From Streptococcus oralis (GTDB lineage Bacteria; Bacillota; Bacilli; Lactobacillales; Streptococcaceae), in assembly GCF_001983955.1 (NCBI RefSeq), contig NZ_CP019562.1, positions 1,116,001 to 1,180,000 on the forward strand: a DNA stretch of 64,000 bases, written 5' to 3'. The translations under genes were made by a program, and so were the position numbers. Below, piece by piece: positions 54,901-62,650 of the stretch. The number at the start of each line of letters is the position of its first letter. Position 1 is the stretch's first letter. The notes beneath the pieces were generated by a model. The model searched no databases. It was not told the DNA's origin and saw only the letters and a list, made by a program, of their open reading frames with translations.

Positions 54901-55141
54901 TTTTCTCACCTTCTATATCTGAAAAAGAAATACCAATTAAATTTTCTACAATATTTTTAGGAGCAATGCCTAACCTTTTATTATCGAAAGGTGAACATCC
55001 TAATTGTACCGCATTCTTATCATTTTTTCTAGCTTCTTCAAACTTTTTTACAGCAATCTTTTTTGCTTGTCTAATAATATTTCTAGATGTGTGCTCTGGA
55101 AAACCAATCGCAACTAAATCTTTATAGTTTACTGTTTCCAT
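54872..55141 (-). CDS. DUF3173 family protein (integrase companion)
   Basis: The 89-residue protein (METVNYKDLVAIGFPEHTSRNIIRQAKK...) matches DUF3173, a small helix-turn-helix-like family commonly found just upstream of ICE integrase genes and probably an excision or directionality factor. It overlaps the integrase start by 29 bases. ATG at 55141 is chosen because the family starts near TVNYKDL; an in-frame ATG 13 codons earlier cannot be excluded. Confidence 0.78.
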   Translation of the reverse strand: METVNYKDLVAIGFPEHTSRNIIRQAKKIAVKKFEEARKNDKNAVQLGCSPFDNKRLGIAPKNIVENLIGISFSDIEGEKNGYIKDKEI

Positions 55142-55189
55142 GATTTTACTACTTCCTTTCTTAGATTTTTTCACCTCCATGGCATGACT

Positions 55190-55410
55190 GATGAAGTCAT
55201 CATAAGAATTTCACTTGCTGCTCTTTTACGGTGGCAGCCTGAACGGTCAGAAGTATCATTGTATATCATTTGTATCTTGGCATATAAAGTATCGCTCTAT
55301 TTTATTGATGGTTTTAAAATCGCTCTTATCATGGCGAGCCATTCAAATCTGCTCCACAAATGAGGAAAGTACCATTTTGGACTATTCAATTGTCAAAGAA
55401 CAAATAAAAA
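55190..55410. repeat. Degenerate unit A of a diverged direct repeat
   Basis: It shares with 56440-56650 a near-identical core (CCTGAACGGTCAGAAGTATC, 55236-55255) and, about 150 bases later, TTCAATTGTCAAAGAACAAAT-like text. One plus-strand frame in both cores reads FYxGxLNGQKYH, hinting at a decayed coding origin. It occupies most of the 306-base gap 55142-55447. Confidence 0.65.
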
Positions 55411-55449
55411 AATCTCCTCATTTTCACACTCTATGCAATTGAGGAGATT
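55405..55449. terminator. Terminator at the end of the XRE gene
   Basis: Perfect 10-bp stem AATCTCCTCA/TGAGGAGATT, preceded by an A-run (T-run on the minus strand). Confidence 0.75.
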
Positions 55450-55669
55450 ATTTTCTAAAGCGAATTTTATCAGGAAAATCTGTCAATCCCAATAGGTAGT
55501 CTGAACTGACATCGTAAAAGTTTGAGAGAGTGACCAATACATCTGCTGTTAACGTATGCTCACCCCGTTCAATTTTAGCATAAGCTGAGTTTGTAAACGA
55601 AAGTATTTCAGCTATTTGTTTTTGGGTCAAGTCGTGATCTTCCCTCAAATCTCTCAAACGTCTGTACAT
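55448..55669 (-). CDS. XRE-family helix-turn-helix regulator
   Basis: The 73-residue protein is one Xre domain (LREDHDLTQKQIAEILSFTNSAYAKIERGEHTLT, about 8-41) followed by SDYLLGLTD. It is the kind of small repressor that controls phage or ICE genes. AGGAGAAAGCTAG precedes the ATG. It lies upstream of DUF3173/integrase on the same strand and may regulate them. Confidence 0.87.
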   Translation of the reverse strand: MYRRLRDLREDHDLTQKQIAEILSFTNSAYAKIERGEHTLTADVLVTLSNFYDVSSDYLLGLTDFPDKIRFRK

Positions 55670-56261
55670 CTAGCTTTCTCCTGAGAAAAGTATAATATAT
55701 AAAACTAAGAAATCTTTCAAAGTGTCCAAATTGGACATTTTGAACTAAAATTAATTTATTAAACACTTCTCATAAGCATATCTATTAACCGACTGAGAGC
55801 AAAGATTTTATCAACTATTTAAAATTACTGACATTCAAAATTTAGTCTTATTGTAAAATAAAGTAAAACACAAAAGACATGTTTATCTGATATATTATAG
55901 TCTCAAAAATATTTCAAAATTATAGGAAATTGTTCACAAATCAGTCACTCAATCACTTCTCTGAAGCTGAACAATACTAAATTTTAGTTTTATTTAAACA
56001 AAGGAAAAAGCTGCTTAGACTGCTCGTAATTAGGATAGAAACCGTTCTATTTTTACTTGTAAAACTAATAGAAATTTTGTAACACAGGCGAAACAAATCA
56101 ATGGATAGAAGATCTACTGATAACAGTATTATGCAAATCCAATCTAGAATTTTCATTATCATTCTATAGAAGCTAGCTATTACTTATAACTAAATAAGAT
56201 TTAGCCTGACTTTCTGACAGAGTTCACTGAAGTGATGAAAGAAAAAACAAGGGGACATAGT

Positions 56262-56321
56262 ATGAAAACTTTCGTCCACACTTATAAATTCCAACCTTTT
56301 GATTATGTGACTATTAGTTAG
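56262..56321 (+). CDS. Possible 19-residue peptide or gene remnant
   Basis: ATG at 56262 with AAGGGG eight bases upstream encodes MKTFVHTYKFQPFDYVTIS and stops at TAG. It could be a very small peptide gene or the first codons of a decayed longer gene. I recognise no family. Confidence 0.25.
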   Translation: MKTFVHTYKFQPFDYVTIS

Positions 56322-56439
56322 CATATTTCGGGAGTATAAAAATTTAAGGATTGAAAATTGCATACTATATTTTACTACTGATTATTCCAGAACTTTCCCT
56401 CCTGATAACATGTTACTCTAAGTTGCTCTCAGTGGGAAT

Positions 56440-56650
56440 GATTGGTATTATCACTCATGGGAGTTTCACCCACTATCTTTTTACGATGGCGGCCTGAACG
56501 GTCAGAAGTATCATTATTTGTGTCATGGCAGATAGGTTAGCATACTATTTTTGAATAAATGATTCTCGCTCATTTCCTAGCACATTACATTCTATTGCTC
56601 AACAAATAAAGTCCCACCTAAGATTATTCAATTATCAATGAACAAATCAG
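56440..56650. repeat. Degenerate unit B of a diverged direct repeat
   Basis: Core at 56479-56514 is nearly identical to 55226-55261, same orientation; downstream text ATTCAATTATCAATGAACAA (56606 onward) parallels unit A. The two units flank about 1.2 kb including the XRE gene. Confidence 0.65.
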
Positions 56651-57001
56651 GAGGGACCATTTTTTATTTTTCAGGTAATAAGGATAATATACCAGCCCTA
56701 ATATATACTTTATAGAGGGAAGAGAGCATTATTAAATAGTCAATAGGTATCTAGCGTTCGTTGACCACCCTCAATCTTAGAGTATGAAATTGACTCCAGA
56801 ACAAGTACTGTGCAATATACTCTTGCGTAAATCAAATCTCTGACGCGCCTATACACTCGTTCACTTCTAAGAAAATTATAGTTAAGATCTGAACGAGACT
56901 TGTATTTTATGCCAAATTGACATAAAAATATTTAAAAACACACTTATAAATTAAATAAATATATTATTAACTATTGTTAATGATTAATAGTGTAAAATAT
57001 A

Positions 57002-57054
57002 AAAACGAACAAGATTAATTTTCTAATAAGGTACATTCTTAATCCGTTCGTTTT
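57002..57054. terminator. Strong bidirectional hairpin downstream of the ABC operon
   Basis: Arms AAAACGAAC and GATTAA pair with TTAATC and GTTCGTTTT. On the minus strand TTTTTATATTTT follows. It probably terminates the ABC operon that ends at 57273. Confidence 0.65.
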
Positions 57055-57272
57055 CTATTTAATAGTTTTTACTATCTTAAATGCCGATTGTTGATTTATA
57101 TATCATTTTAGGTACTGCTATCTTTTTCATATATAAAATATGTCGAAAATATTGATTCACCCTATTGATTTTTATCGTTGATCAAGGCCCATTGATTTTT
57201 GAGTTTTTCTTAAATCCTAATTGGTTTACTGAAAAAATCGTCTAAACCTTAATTCTATTAATTTGCTGACTT

Positions 57273-59015
57273 TCACGCTCCTTTATTAATAAACTGAGTT
57301 TCAACCAATTCTTTATAGAGTTTATTCCTTGATAATAGTTCTTGATGAGTACCGAAGTCATGTACTTCTCCTTCTCTTATTAAATAAATTGAATCAGCGT
57401 TTTGAATCGTAGATAATCTATGAGCAATTATTAAAACAGTCTTCTTACTAGATAAATCTTTAATTACTTGTTGTATTTTTGACTCGTTTATACTATCTAA
57501 ATTCGATGTACTCTCATCCAATAATATTATGTCATTCGGAGAAATTAAAGCCCTAGCTAACGATAACCTTTGTTGTTCACCACCACTCAAAGTGAGTCCA
57601 GACTCCCCTATTACCCTATCTAGTATTTCTTCCTCAGGAATATCCTGAAAAAGATTAACTAAATTAAGTGCATACAAGCAGTCAAATCTTGAAACATTCT
57701 TATTAGCAATTTGTAGATTCTCTAGTACTGTTCCAGAAAAGATTGAAGCATTTTGTTCCACAAAGGTTATCTTTGAACGAAGAACTTTAATTGGCAAATC
57801 ATAAATATTATTTCCATACAATTCTATTGACCCATTATCTGAATCATAAAATCTTTCAATAAGTTCAAATATTGTTGTTTTTCCTGAACCAGATGGTCCA
57901 ACTAATGCTGTCACTCCCGGACCATTAACTGAAATATTAATCTTGTTTAGAATATTTTTATCAGAATTGCCATTATATTTAAAGGTTAAATTTTTAATTT
58001 GCAAAACTAGATTCGTTTTTTTATCAAGAACATTTAAAGAATTTACATCATCTTCTATCGGAAGTTCCAATGCAAGTTTAATCCTAGAATAAGCTCCTAA
58101 CCCCTCATTTATTGATGACAATACTCCTCCTAGCATTGCAGCTGGAGTCAGTACTAGCATTACATACATTATAAAGGCACTTAGATTTCCAATAGATATA
58201 ATCCCTGTAGCAACTCTAATTGAACCAATTCCAATAATTATTATTAGCATTATTTGTAGTGCTATATTGGAAAAGCCACTTATAATCGATTTAAAAATAG
58301 CTACTTTTTTACCAATTTTTGTCGCATTAGTTACAACACTACTCATTCTTTCAATAAAAACAACTTCTGATAAAAATGCTCGAATAGTCCTAATCCCCCG
58401 CAAAGTTCGTTCTAACTCAGAGGATAACTCTCCAACTATTTCTTGTAAATCCTTTGCAATCGGTCTAGTTTTTTTTCCAAGCAATAAGCCACAAATTAAA
58501 AGAGAGAGTACGGCTAACAAAGATACACCAAATAATTGAATATCAAGATAAAACATCATAATTAATGCAAATATCATTGTAAATGTTTGTGATATCAATT
58601 CTACTATTCCTTGGCTCAAAATCCCCCTTAGCTGGGCTGTATCCGCACTCAAGATTGATGCCAAATCCCCAATCTTTTTAGTATCAAATACTTCAATCTT
58701 ATATTTTATTGATCGATTTACAATTTGAATTCGTAAACTACTCACTAAATTTTCACTAATACTCTCCAATATATACTGCTTAATTGAGTTAAGGATTGCA
58801 GATAACAATACTATTATGGAGAAAAATATTACAGTTTGTCCTAAAATGTTATCGTTAATATTGTCAATAATTTTTGAAAGAAGTATTGGTTGAAAAATTG
58901 ATAATGTTGACGAAATCAGTGCAATAATCAAAGCAATACTTATAGCTATTTTATAAGGTTTTAGTAATGTTAAAAATTCCCCGAACGTGACTTCTGAATG
59001 TTTTTGACTATTCAT
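57273..59015 (-). CDS. ABC exporter (fused membrane and ATPase domains)
   Basis: The 580-residue protein has six membrane helices (about 20-300) and a C-terminal ATPase with Walker A GPSGSGKTT (about 371), signature LSGGEQQRLSLARAL (about 479) and Walker B IILLDESTSNLDS. There is no N-terminal C39 peptidase domain, so it is not a classic double-glycine bacteriocin processor; LanT-like or lipid/drug exporters share this plan. It is the last gene of an operon with a LanFEG-like trio, overlapping the preceding gene by eight bases. A role in exporting a peptide made by the locus is inferred. Confidence 0.88.
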   Translation of the reverse strand: MNSQKHSEVTFGEFLTLLKPYKIAISIALIIALISSTLSIFQPILLSKIIDNINDNILGQTVIFFSIIVLLSAILNSIKQYILESISENLVSSLRIQIVNRSIKYKIEVFDTKKIGDLASILSADTAQLRGILSQGIVELISQTFTMIFALIMMFYLDIQLFGVSLLAVLSLLICGLLLGKKTRPIAKDLQEIVGELSSELERTLRGIRTIRAFLSEVVFIERMSSVVTNATKIGKKVAIFKSIISGFSNIALQIMLIIIIGIGSIRVATGIISIGNLSAFIMYVMLVLTPAAMLGGVLSSINEGLGAYSRIKLALELPIEDDVNSLNVLDKKTNLVLQIKNLTFKYNGNSDKNILNKINISVNGPGVTALVGPSGSGKTTIFELIERFYDSDNGSIELYGNNIYDLPIKVLRSKITFVEQNASIFSGTVLENLQIANKNVSRFDCLYALNLVNLFQDIPEEEILDRVIGESGLTLSGGEQQRLSLARALISPNDIILLDESTSNLDSINESKIQQVIKDLSSKKTVLIIAHRLSTIQNADSIYLIREGEVHDFGTHQELLSRNKLYKELVETQFINKGA

Positions 59016-59697
59016 TTTTCAACCTCTTTTTGACTTTCAAATAAATTAATAGGAGTAAAATCAAATTCCACAATAACAATATGATATGACTATCAGATAC
59101 TGCTGATATTTTAAAACTTTCAGAAATAGTTTCATAATAAATGAATGGTAATACTCCAGGAAATACACGCTCAATATAGGGTATAACTAATATTGGAAAT
59201 AGTAGCAAAGTAGCTATCGCTGTCATCGAACTCTTAAAAAATAAAGTTAAATAATATGCAATGAAGAAACACAAAACGCTACTGAATAGATAAGAAAAAA
59301 ACTGTATTATGCTAACTTCTTTAATACTTCCTTTAAAAATGAAGAAGATTGCGATAACTAAGAATGATAGAATGGCTTGTAATACACAATCTATCAATTC
59401 AACAATAATGATTTTTTGTGTACTGCTTTTTTTGTTTCCGGTTAATAAATAGACTATTTTAGATTCTGGATTCTCGACTTCTATAGATCCATTTATCAGT
59501 CCACCAATCATAAATAAATAAGATGTAATTGCCAAAATTTGATTAATTGATAACACAATATAACTTCCATTGATTTCAAATGTTATCAAACTAAGAATAC
59601 ATGTAAATAGAATAAGCAATAAATGACTTAAAATTTGTATTTTCACTGCATTCAAACTATATTTTTTATAAATAAGAGCATATACTATTTCATCCAT
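59008..59697 (-). CDS. ABC-2-type membrane permease (LanE/G-like)
   Basis: The 229-residue protein has six predicted membrane helices and few charged residues. It resembles the small permeases of lantibiotic immunity or bacitracin-type transporters. ATG at 59697 is chosen because AAGGAC lies nine bases upstream, the preceding gene's stop is one base away, and the longer start has no ribosome-binding site. Together with the next two proteins it forms a three-part ABC transporter. Confidence 0.78.
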   Translation of the reverse strand: MDEIVYALIYKKYSLNAVKIQILSHLLLILFTCILSLITFEINGSYIVLSINQILAITSYLFMIGGLINGSIEVENPESKIVYLLTGNKKSSTQKIIIVELIDCVLQAILSFLVIAIFFIFKGSIKEVSIIQFFSYLFSSVLCFFIAYYLTLFFKSSMTAIATLLLFPILVIPYIERVFPGVLPFIYYETISESFKISAVSDSHIILLLWNLILLLLIYLKVKKRLKNE

Positions 59698-59698
59698 A

Positions 59699-60490
59699 TT
59701 ACTTGTCCTTCTGATTTTCATACCAAGCTTTAATATACATCAAAATAGTTACTATTGATGCTTGAGATAACAATAATAACAAACCATACATTTCCGAAGG
59801 ATTGTTATTTTCTACTCTTCCGAATGCAAATGACTTTGCACCTATTAGAGGGAGTAAATGTTCGAGTGTCGGAGAAAGGACTCTCAATATACCTGATAAA
59901 GTTATAATAAGAATACTTACAATAACAATGACAGATGGAATAGGCTTTCTTGTTATTTTTACTAAAAACATTGAAAGCAATGTCAATGTTATGGCAAAGA
60001 TAATGATTCTTAACGTTACTTCTAAAACAAGACCTAGGCTAAGATATTTTTGTAATGTTTCATCTAACATCACATAGAGCATTGCACTATTTATAAGAGA
60101 TAGAGCTATCGTCAACGTACTGGCTACAATCATTCCAGAACAAATCTGACCTGTTAAAACGGTCTGCCATTTTGGTGTTAACAATTTAGTTAATGATTCC
60201 TGACCAAATTTGTACTCCGTAGATAGAATCAGTGCAAATAAGATTGGAGAAAATAGAATACTAGATTGGTAAGGGGAAGATAATATCGCATCCCTTACCG
60301 TTTGAAACTCTGTTAATTGACTAGTCGTATCTTCAAGTATAAGAATCTCTGTATGACCATTTGCTATCGCATTAATAACTTGAATATTTTGAAAGGTAAA
60401 GAATACACTGATTGCAATCACAATTGCTACACCAATCCAAAAAAGTGGTAATGATAGTATTTTGTATAGTTCACTACGAGTATTTTTCAT
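59699..60490 (-). CDS. ABC-2-type membrane permease (LanE/G-like)
   Basis: The 263-residue protein has six membrane segments, with a large extracytoplasmic loop after the first (about 35-80) and a conserved EYKFGQESLTKLLTPKW cytoplasmic stretch common in BcrB/LanE-type permeases. It lies 16 bases after the ATPase gene and one base before the second permease start. Confidence 0.8.
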   Translation of the reverse strand: MKNTRSELYKILSLPLFWIGVAIVIAISVFFTFQNIQVINAIANGHTEILILEDTTSQLTEFQTVRDAILSSPYQSSILFSPILFALILSTEYKFGQESLTKLLTPKWQTVLTGQICSGMIVASTLTIALSLINSAMLYVMLDETLQKYLSLGLVLEVTLRIIIFAITLTLLSMFLVKITRKPIPSVIVIVSILIITLSGILRVLSPTLEHLLPLIGAKSFAFGRVENNNPSEMYGLLLLLSQASIVTILMYIKAWYENQKDK

Positions 60491-60506
60491 AAAGCATTAC
60501 CCCCAT

Positions 60507-61205
60507 CTAACTTGTAACAGATTTAAAATATGCTTCCTCAAAAGAGCCATATTCTTCAAGAACATCTTTGCTGCTACCATCAATGACTACCTTACCATTA
60601 GATAATCCTACAATTTTATCAACCGTAAGTTCTAACTCATTCATATAATGGCTTGTGATTAAAACTATTTTACCGTTTCTCACAAATTCTCTTAGAAACT
60701 CTCTAACCCATCTAATTCCATCTGGATCAAGTCCATTAATTGGTTCATCCAAAATAAGTATTCTAGGATTCGCTAAAATAGCCGTAGCCAGCCCCAGTCT
60801 TTGTTTCATTCCAAGAGAGTAGTCTTTTATCCTTTTATTACCAACATCCTGAAGGCCAACTATTTTTAAACATTCTAAACATCTCTGTTTATCTATACCA
60901 CTCGTTAAAGCAATCCACCTCAAGTGATTATAGGCCGTCCTTGTTGGATTGGGTTGAAAACTATCTAGAAATGCACCTACATATCTGAAGGGGTATTTTC
61001 CTAATTCTTCATAATTTTTTCCATCAAAAGTCGCTTTACCTTCATCTGTCGAAATCAAGCCAAGCAATATTTTTATTAAAGTTGATTTACCAGATCCATT
61101 TGGTCCAATTAGTGCCGTTACCTCCCCTTCGTTTGCTGTAAACGAAATTTTTGAAAGAACAACCTTATCGCTAAAAGCTTTACTAACATTTTCTATTTTA
61201 ATCAT
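60507..61205 (-). CDS. ABC transporter ATP-binding protein (BcrA/LanF-like)
   Basis: The 232-residue ATPase has Walker A GPNGSGKST (about 33), signature YSLGMKQRLGLATAIL (about 133) and Walker B ILILDEPINGLDPDG. YSLGMKQRL is typical of the BcrA/LanF immunity ATPases. AAGGAGG lies upstream of the ATG. It probably forms a self-protection exporter with the two permeases. Its start directly follows the stop of a 17-codon frame noted separately. Confidence 0.86.
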   Translation of the reverse strand: MIKIENVSKAFSDKVVLSKISFTANEGEVTALIGPNGSGKSTLIKILLGLISTDEGKATFDGKNYEELGKYPFRYVGAFLDSFQPNPTRTAYNHLRWIALTSGIDKQRCLECLKIVGLQDVGNKRIKDYSLGMKQRLGLATAILANPRILILDEPINGLDPDGIRWVREFLREFVRNGKIVLITSHYMNELELTVDKIVGLSNGKVVIDGSSKDVLEEYGSFEEAYFKSVTS

Positions 61206-61262
61206 TTACCTTTGTCCTCCTTTTACAAATATAATTATTTGAAATTTAGATAAATCCATTTC
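61206..61262 (-). CDS. Possible 17-residue leader peptide before the LanF-like gene
   Basis: Minus-strand ATG at 61259 encodes MDLSKFQIIIFVKGGQR and its TAA touches the ATPase ATG (TAAATG); the frame's AAAGGAGGA is the ATPase ribosome-binding site. It could couple translation or be incidental. Its own ribosome-binding site is poor. Confidence 0.25.
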   Translation of the reverse strand, partial: EMDLSKFQIIIFVKGGQR

Positions 61263-61476
61263 TTAACCAATTGGTATTCCATCAATTTTTAGCCATACAT
61301 GAACTAAAAATTGTACTACTTGGAAAGCTGAAACCCGAACTAAAGTTCGTCTACCTATTATTCCTCGTAGCATGACTGCAACTGCCCTTTGTAAACACCC
61401 ATTACCTGCACCATTTGTCGAAGTTCGATAGCTACCGTTTTTGTAATAGTTAATTTTTGGTACATAACATTCTCCT
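61263..61476 (-). pseudogene. Candidate small-peptide gene with a one-base frameshift
   Basis: On the minus strand AAGGAG precedes ATG at 61466. In that frame the product is 35 residues (MYQKLTITK...). A different frame stays open for about 70 codons to a TAA at 61263, reading ...YYKNGSYRTSTNGAGNGC and then a hydrophobic, basic stretch. One extra base in either A5 run near the start (about 61442-61460) would join the ATG to this frame and give a 67-residue peptide. Position at the head of the ABC operon and opposite a two-component system fits a bacteriocin-like or signalling peptide. It may be a pseudogene, a slippage-controlled gene or a sequencing error. I recognise no family. Confidence 0.4.
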
Positions 61477-61479
61477 TCC

Positions 61480-61943
61480 TATTATTCATATTACCCTACA
61501 GCAATTTCAATAGAGTAACAACTATGTTTACCTGCTAAATTCTGAGCAAATTGATTTAACTTACCACATATATTGCTGATTTGGAGTTTTGAACTACTCT
61601 CAGAAAAACATGCTATAGAATAATTCCCAATCCATAATAGTGACTATTAGGGCAGATGATAAGTTGTCATCTACATTTCATATTCTACAAAACGAATATC
61701 GGAAAAATATCAGAATTTCTGATTTCTAGGTAATTTTTTTGATTCCAGATTATCGTATTGTCATATACTATAGTAGATTGAAGTTAGAATAGTACGCCAC
61801 AACTGCTAAAACATTTCTAGAAATGAATGTGACTTTCTTAATAGATTTGTTCATATCTTATTTTAATCTACTATAATTTCCACAAGAAGTCTGTATTATT
61901 TAGATTATTATTATTCTATATCATTACTTGAGGGTAAACATGG
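61480..61943. other. Intergenic region between the ABC operon and the two-component genes
   Basis: It contains the RUP repeat (61769-61875) and, on the minus strand at 61491-61643, another stop-free stretch without a start codon (reading ...NLAGKHSCYSIEIAVG). No supported gene is seen. Confidence 0.5.
61769..61875. mobile_element. RUP-type miniature repeat, 107 bp
   Basis: It begins TATAGTAGATT and ends AATCTACTATA, perfect 11-bp terminal inverted repeats, and is exactly 107 bp, the size of the pneumococcal RUP. Internal text (GTGACTTTCTTAATAGATTT) agrees with RUP as I remember it. RUPs are non-autonomous elements thought to be moved by IS630-Spn1 transposase and insert at TA. Confidence 0.88.
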
Positions 61944-61949
61944 TATAAT
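61944..61949 (+). promoter_or_regulatory. Extended -10 of the two-component system promoter
   Basis: TGGTATAAT (TATAAT at 61944-61949) lies about 30 bases before the response-regulator start. No clear -35. Confidence 0.65.
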
Positions 61950-61978
61950 TAGAATATATTTTAAAAGGAGAGACAATT

Positions 61979-62650
61979 ATGAAATATAAAGTCCTAGTCA
62001 TAGATGATGATATTGCCATTTTAAGACTTATTCAAAATGTTCTAGAGAATAAAAACTTTGTCGTCGATACGCGGACTGCTATTCCAGAAATTGATATCTG
62101 TCATTTTATCGGCTATGATTTAATTATTTTAGATATTATGATGCCCCACGATGGAATTGAAATCTGTAAGTATATCCGAGAATTTATTTCTGTTCCAATC
62201 ATATTTTTAACATCCAAAAATTTAGAAGAGGATATTGTATATGGTATACAGTCCGGTGCAGATGACTATATTACAAAACCATTTAGCATACCTGAACTAG
62301 TAGCTAGAGTACAGATGCATATCCGTCGAGAAGTGCGCAATAATCATTCTAGTGAGATTCTACAATTTGGACCTCTGGCAATTGATAAAACTAAAGAAGA
62401 ACTTAGAATTTCGGATATACATATTCCAACTACAAAAAGAGAATTCCAATTAATTTTGTTGCTTTCCAGCAATCCAAATAGAATATTTTCAAATGACGAA
62501 CTCTTTGATTATCTTTACCCTCATGATTCTGAAACACTGGGAAGGTCTATTACAGAGTATGTATACCAAATCAGGCAAAAATTAAAACCTTATGAAATTA
62601 ATCCAATTAAAACAATCTGGGGAGGTGGTTATCAGTGGATAACGCTCTGA
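61979..62650 (+). CDS. OmpR-family response regulator
   Basis: The 223-residue protein has a receiver domain with acidic DDD near residues 9-11, phospho-acceptor Asp in LIILDIMMP (about 53) and Lys in YITKPF (about 102), then a winged-helix DNA-binding domain (about 130-223, REFQLILLLSSNPNRIFSNDEL). AAAGGAGAGAC precedes the ATG. It overlaps the histidine kinase gene by 16 bases. It probably controls the divergent ABC operon. Confidence 0.92.
   Translation: MKYKVLVIDDDIAILRLIQNVLENKNFVVDTRTAIPEIDICHFIGYDLIILDIMMPHDGIEICKYIREFISVPIIFLTSKNLEEDIVYGIQSGADDYITKPFSIPELVARVQMHIRREVRNNHSSEILQFGPLAIDKTKEELRISDIHIPTTKREFQLILLLSSNPNRIFSNDELFDYLYPHDSETLGRSITEYVYQIRQKLKPYEINPIKTIWGGGYQWITL

Larger units (their letters stand above)
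55670..57272. other. 1.6-kb gene-poor AT-rich region
   Basis: It contains a 19-codon reading frame with a good ribosome-binding site (56262-56321), the second copy of the degenerate repeat (56440-56650), an imperfect palindrome with arms CTCGTTCA/TGAACGAG (56856-56897) and a strong hairpin (57002-57054). No intact conventional gene is seen. It looks like decayed mobile-element DNA. Confidence 0.6.

Noticed and set aside
55215..55442. A 75-codon plus-strand frame beginning MLLFYGGSLNGQ
   Set aside because: No ribosome-binding site, the parallel copy at 56.5 kb is interrupted by stops, and it lies in a degenerate repeat. Reported as a repeat, not as a gene.
55977..56162. A 61-codon hydrophobic minus-strand frame
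   Set aside because: No ribosome-binding site and no recognisable family; AT-rich DNA easily yields such hydrophobic frames.
57273..59015. Calling the exporter a classic bacteriocin-processing (C39) transporter
   Set aside because: There is no N-terminal peptidase domain; the protein begins directly with the membrane domain.
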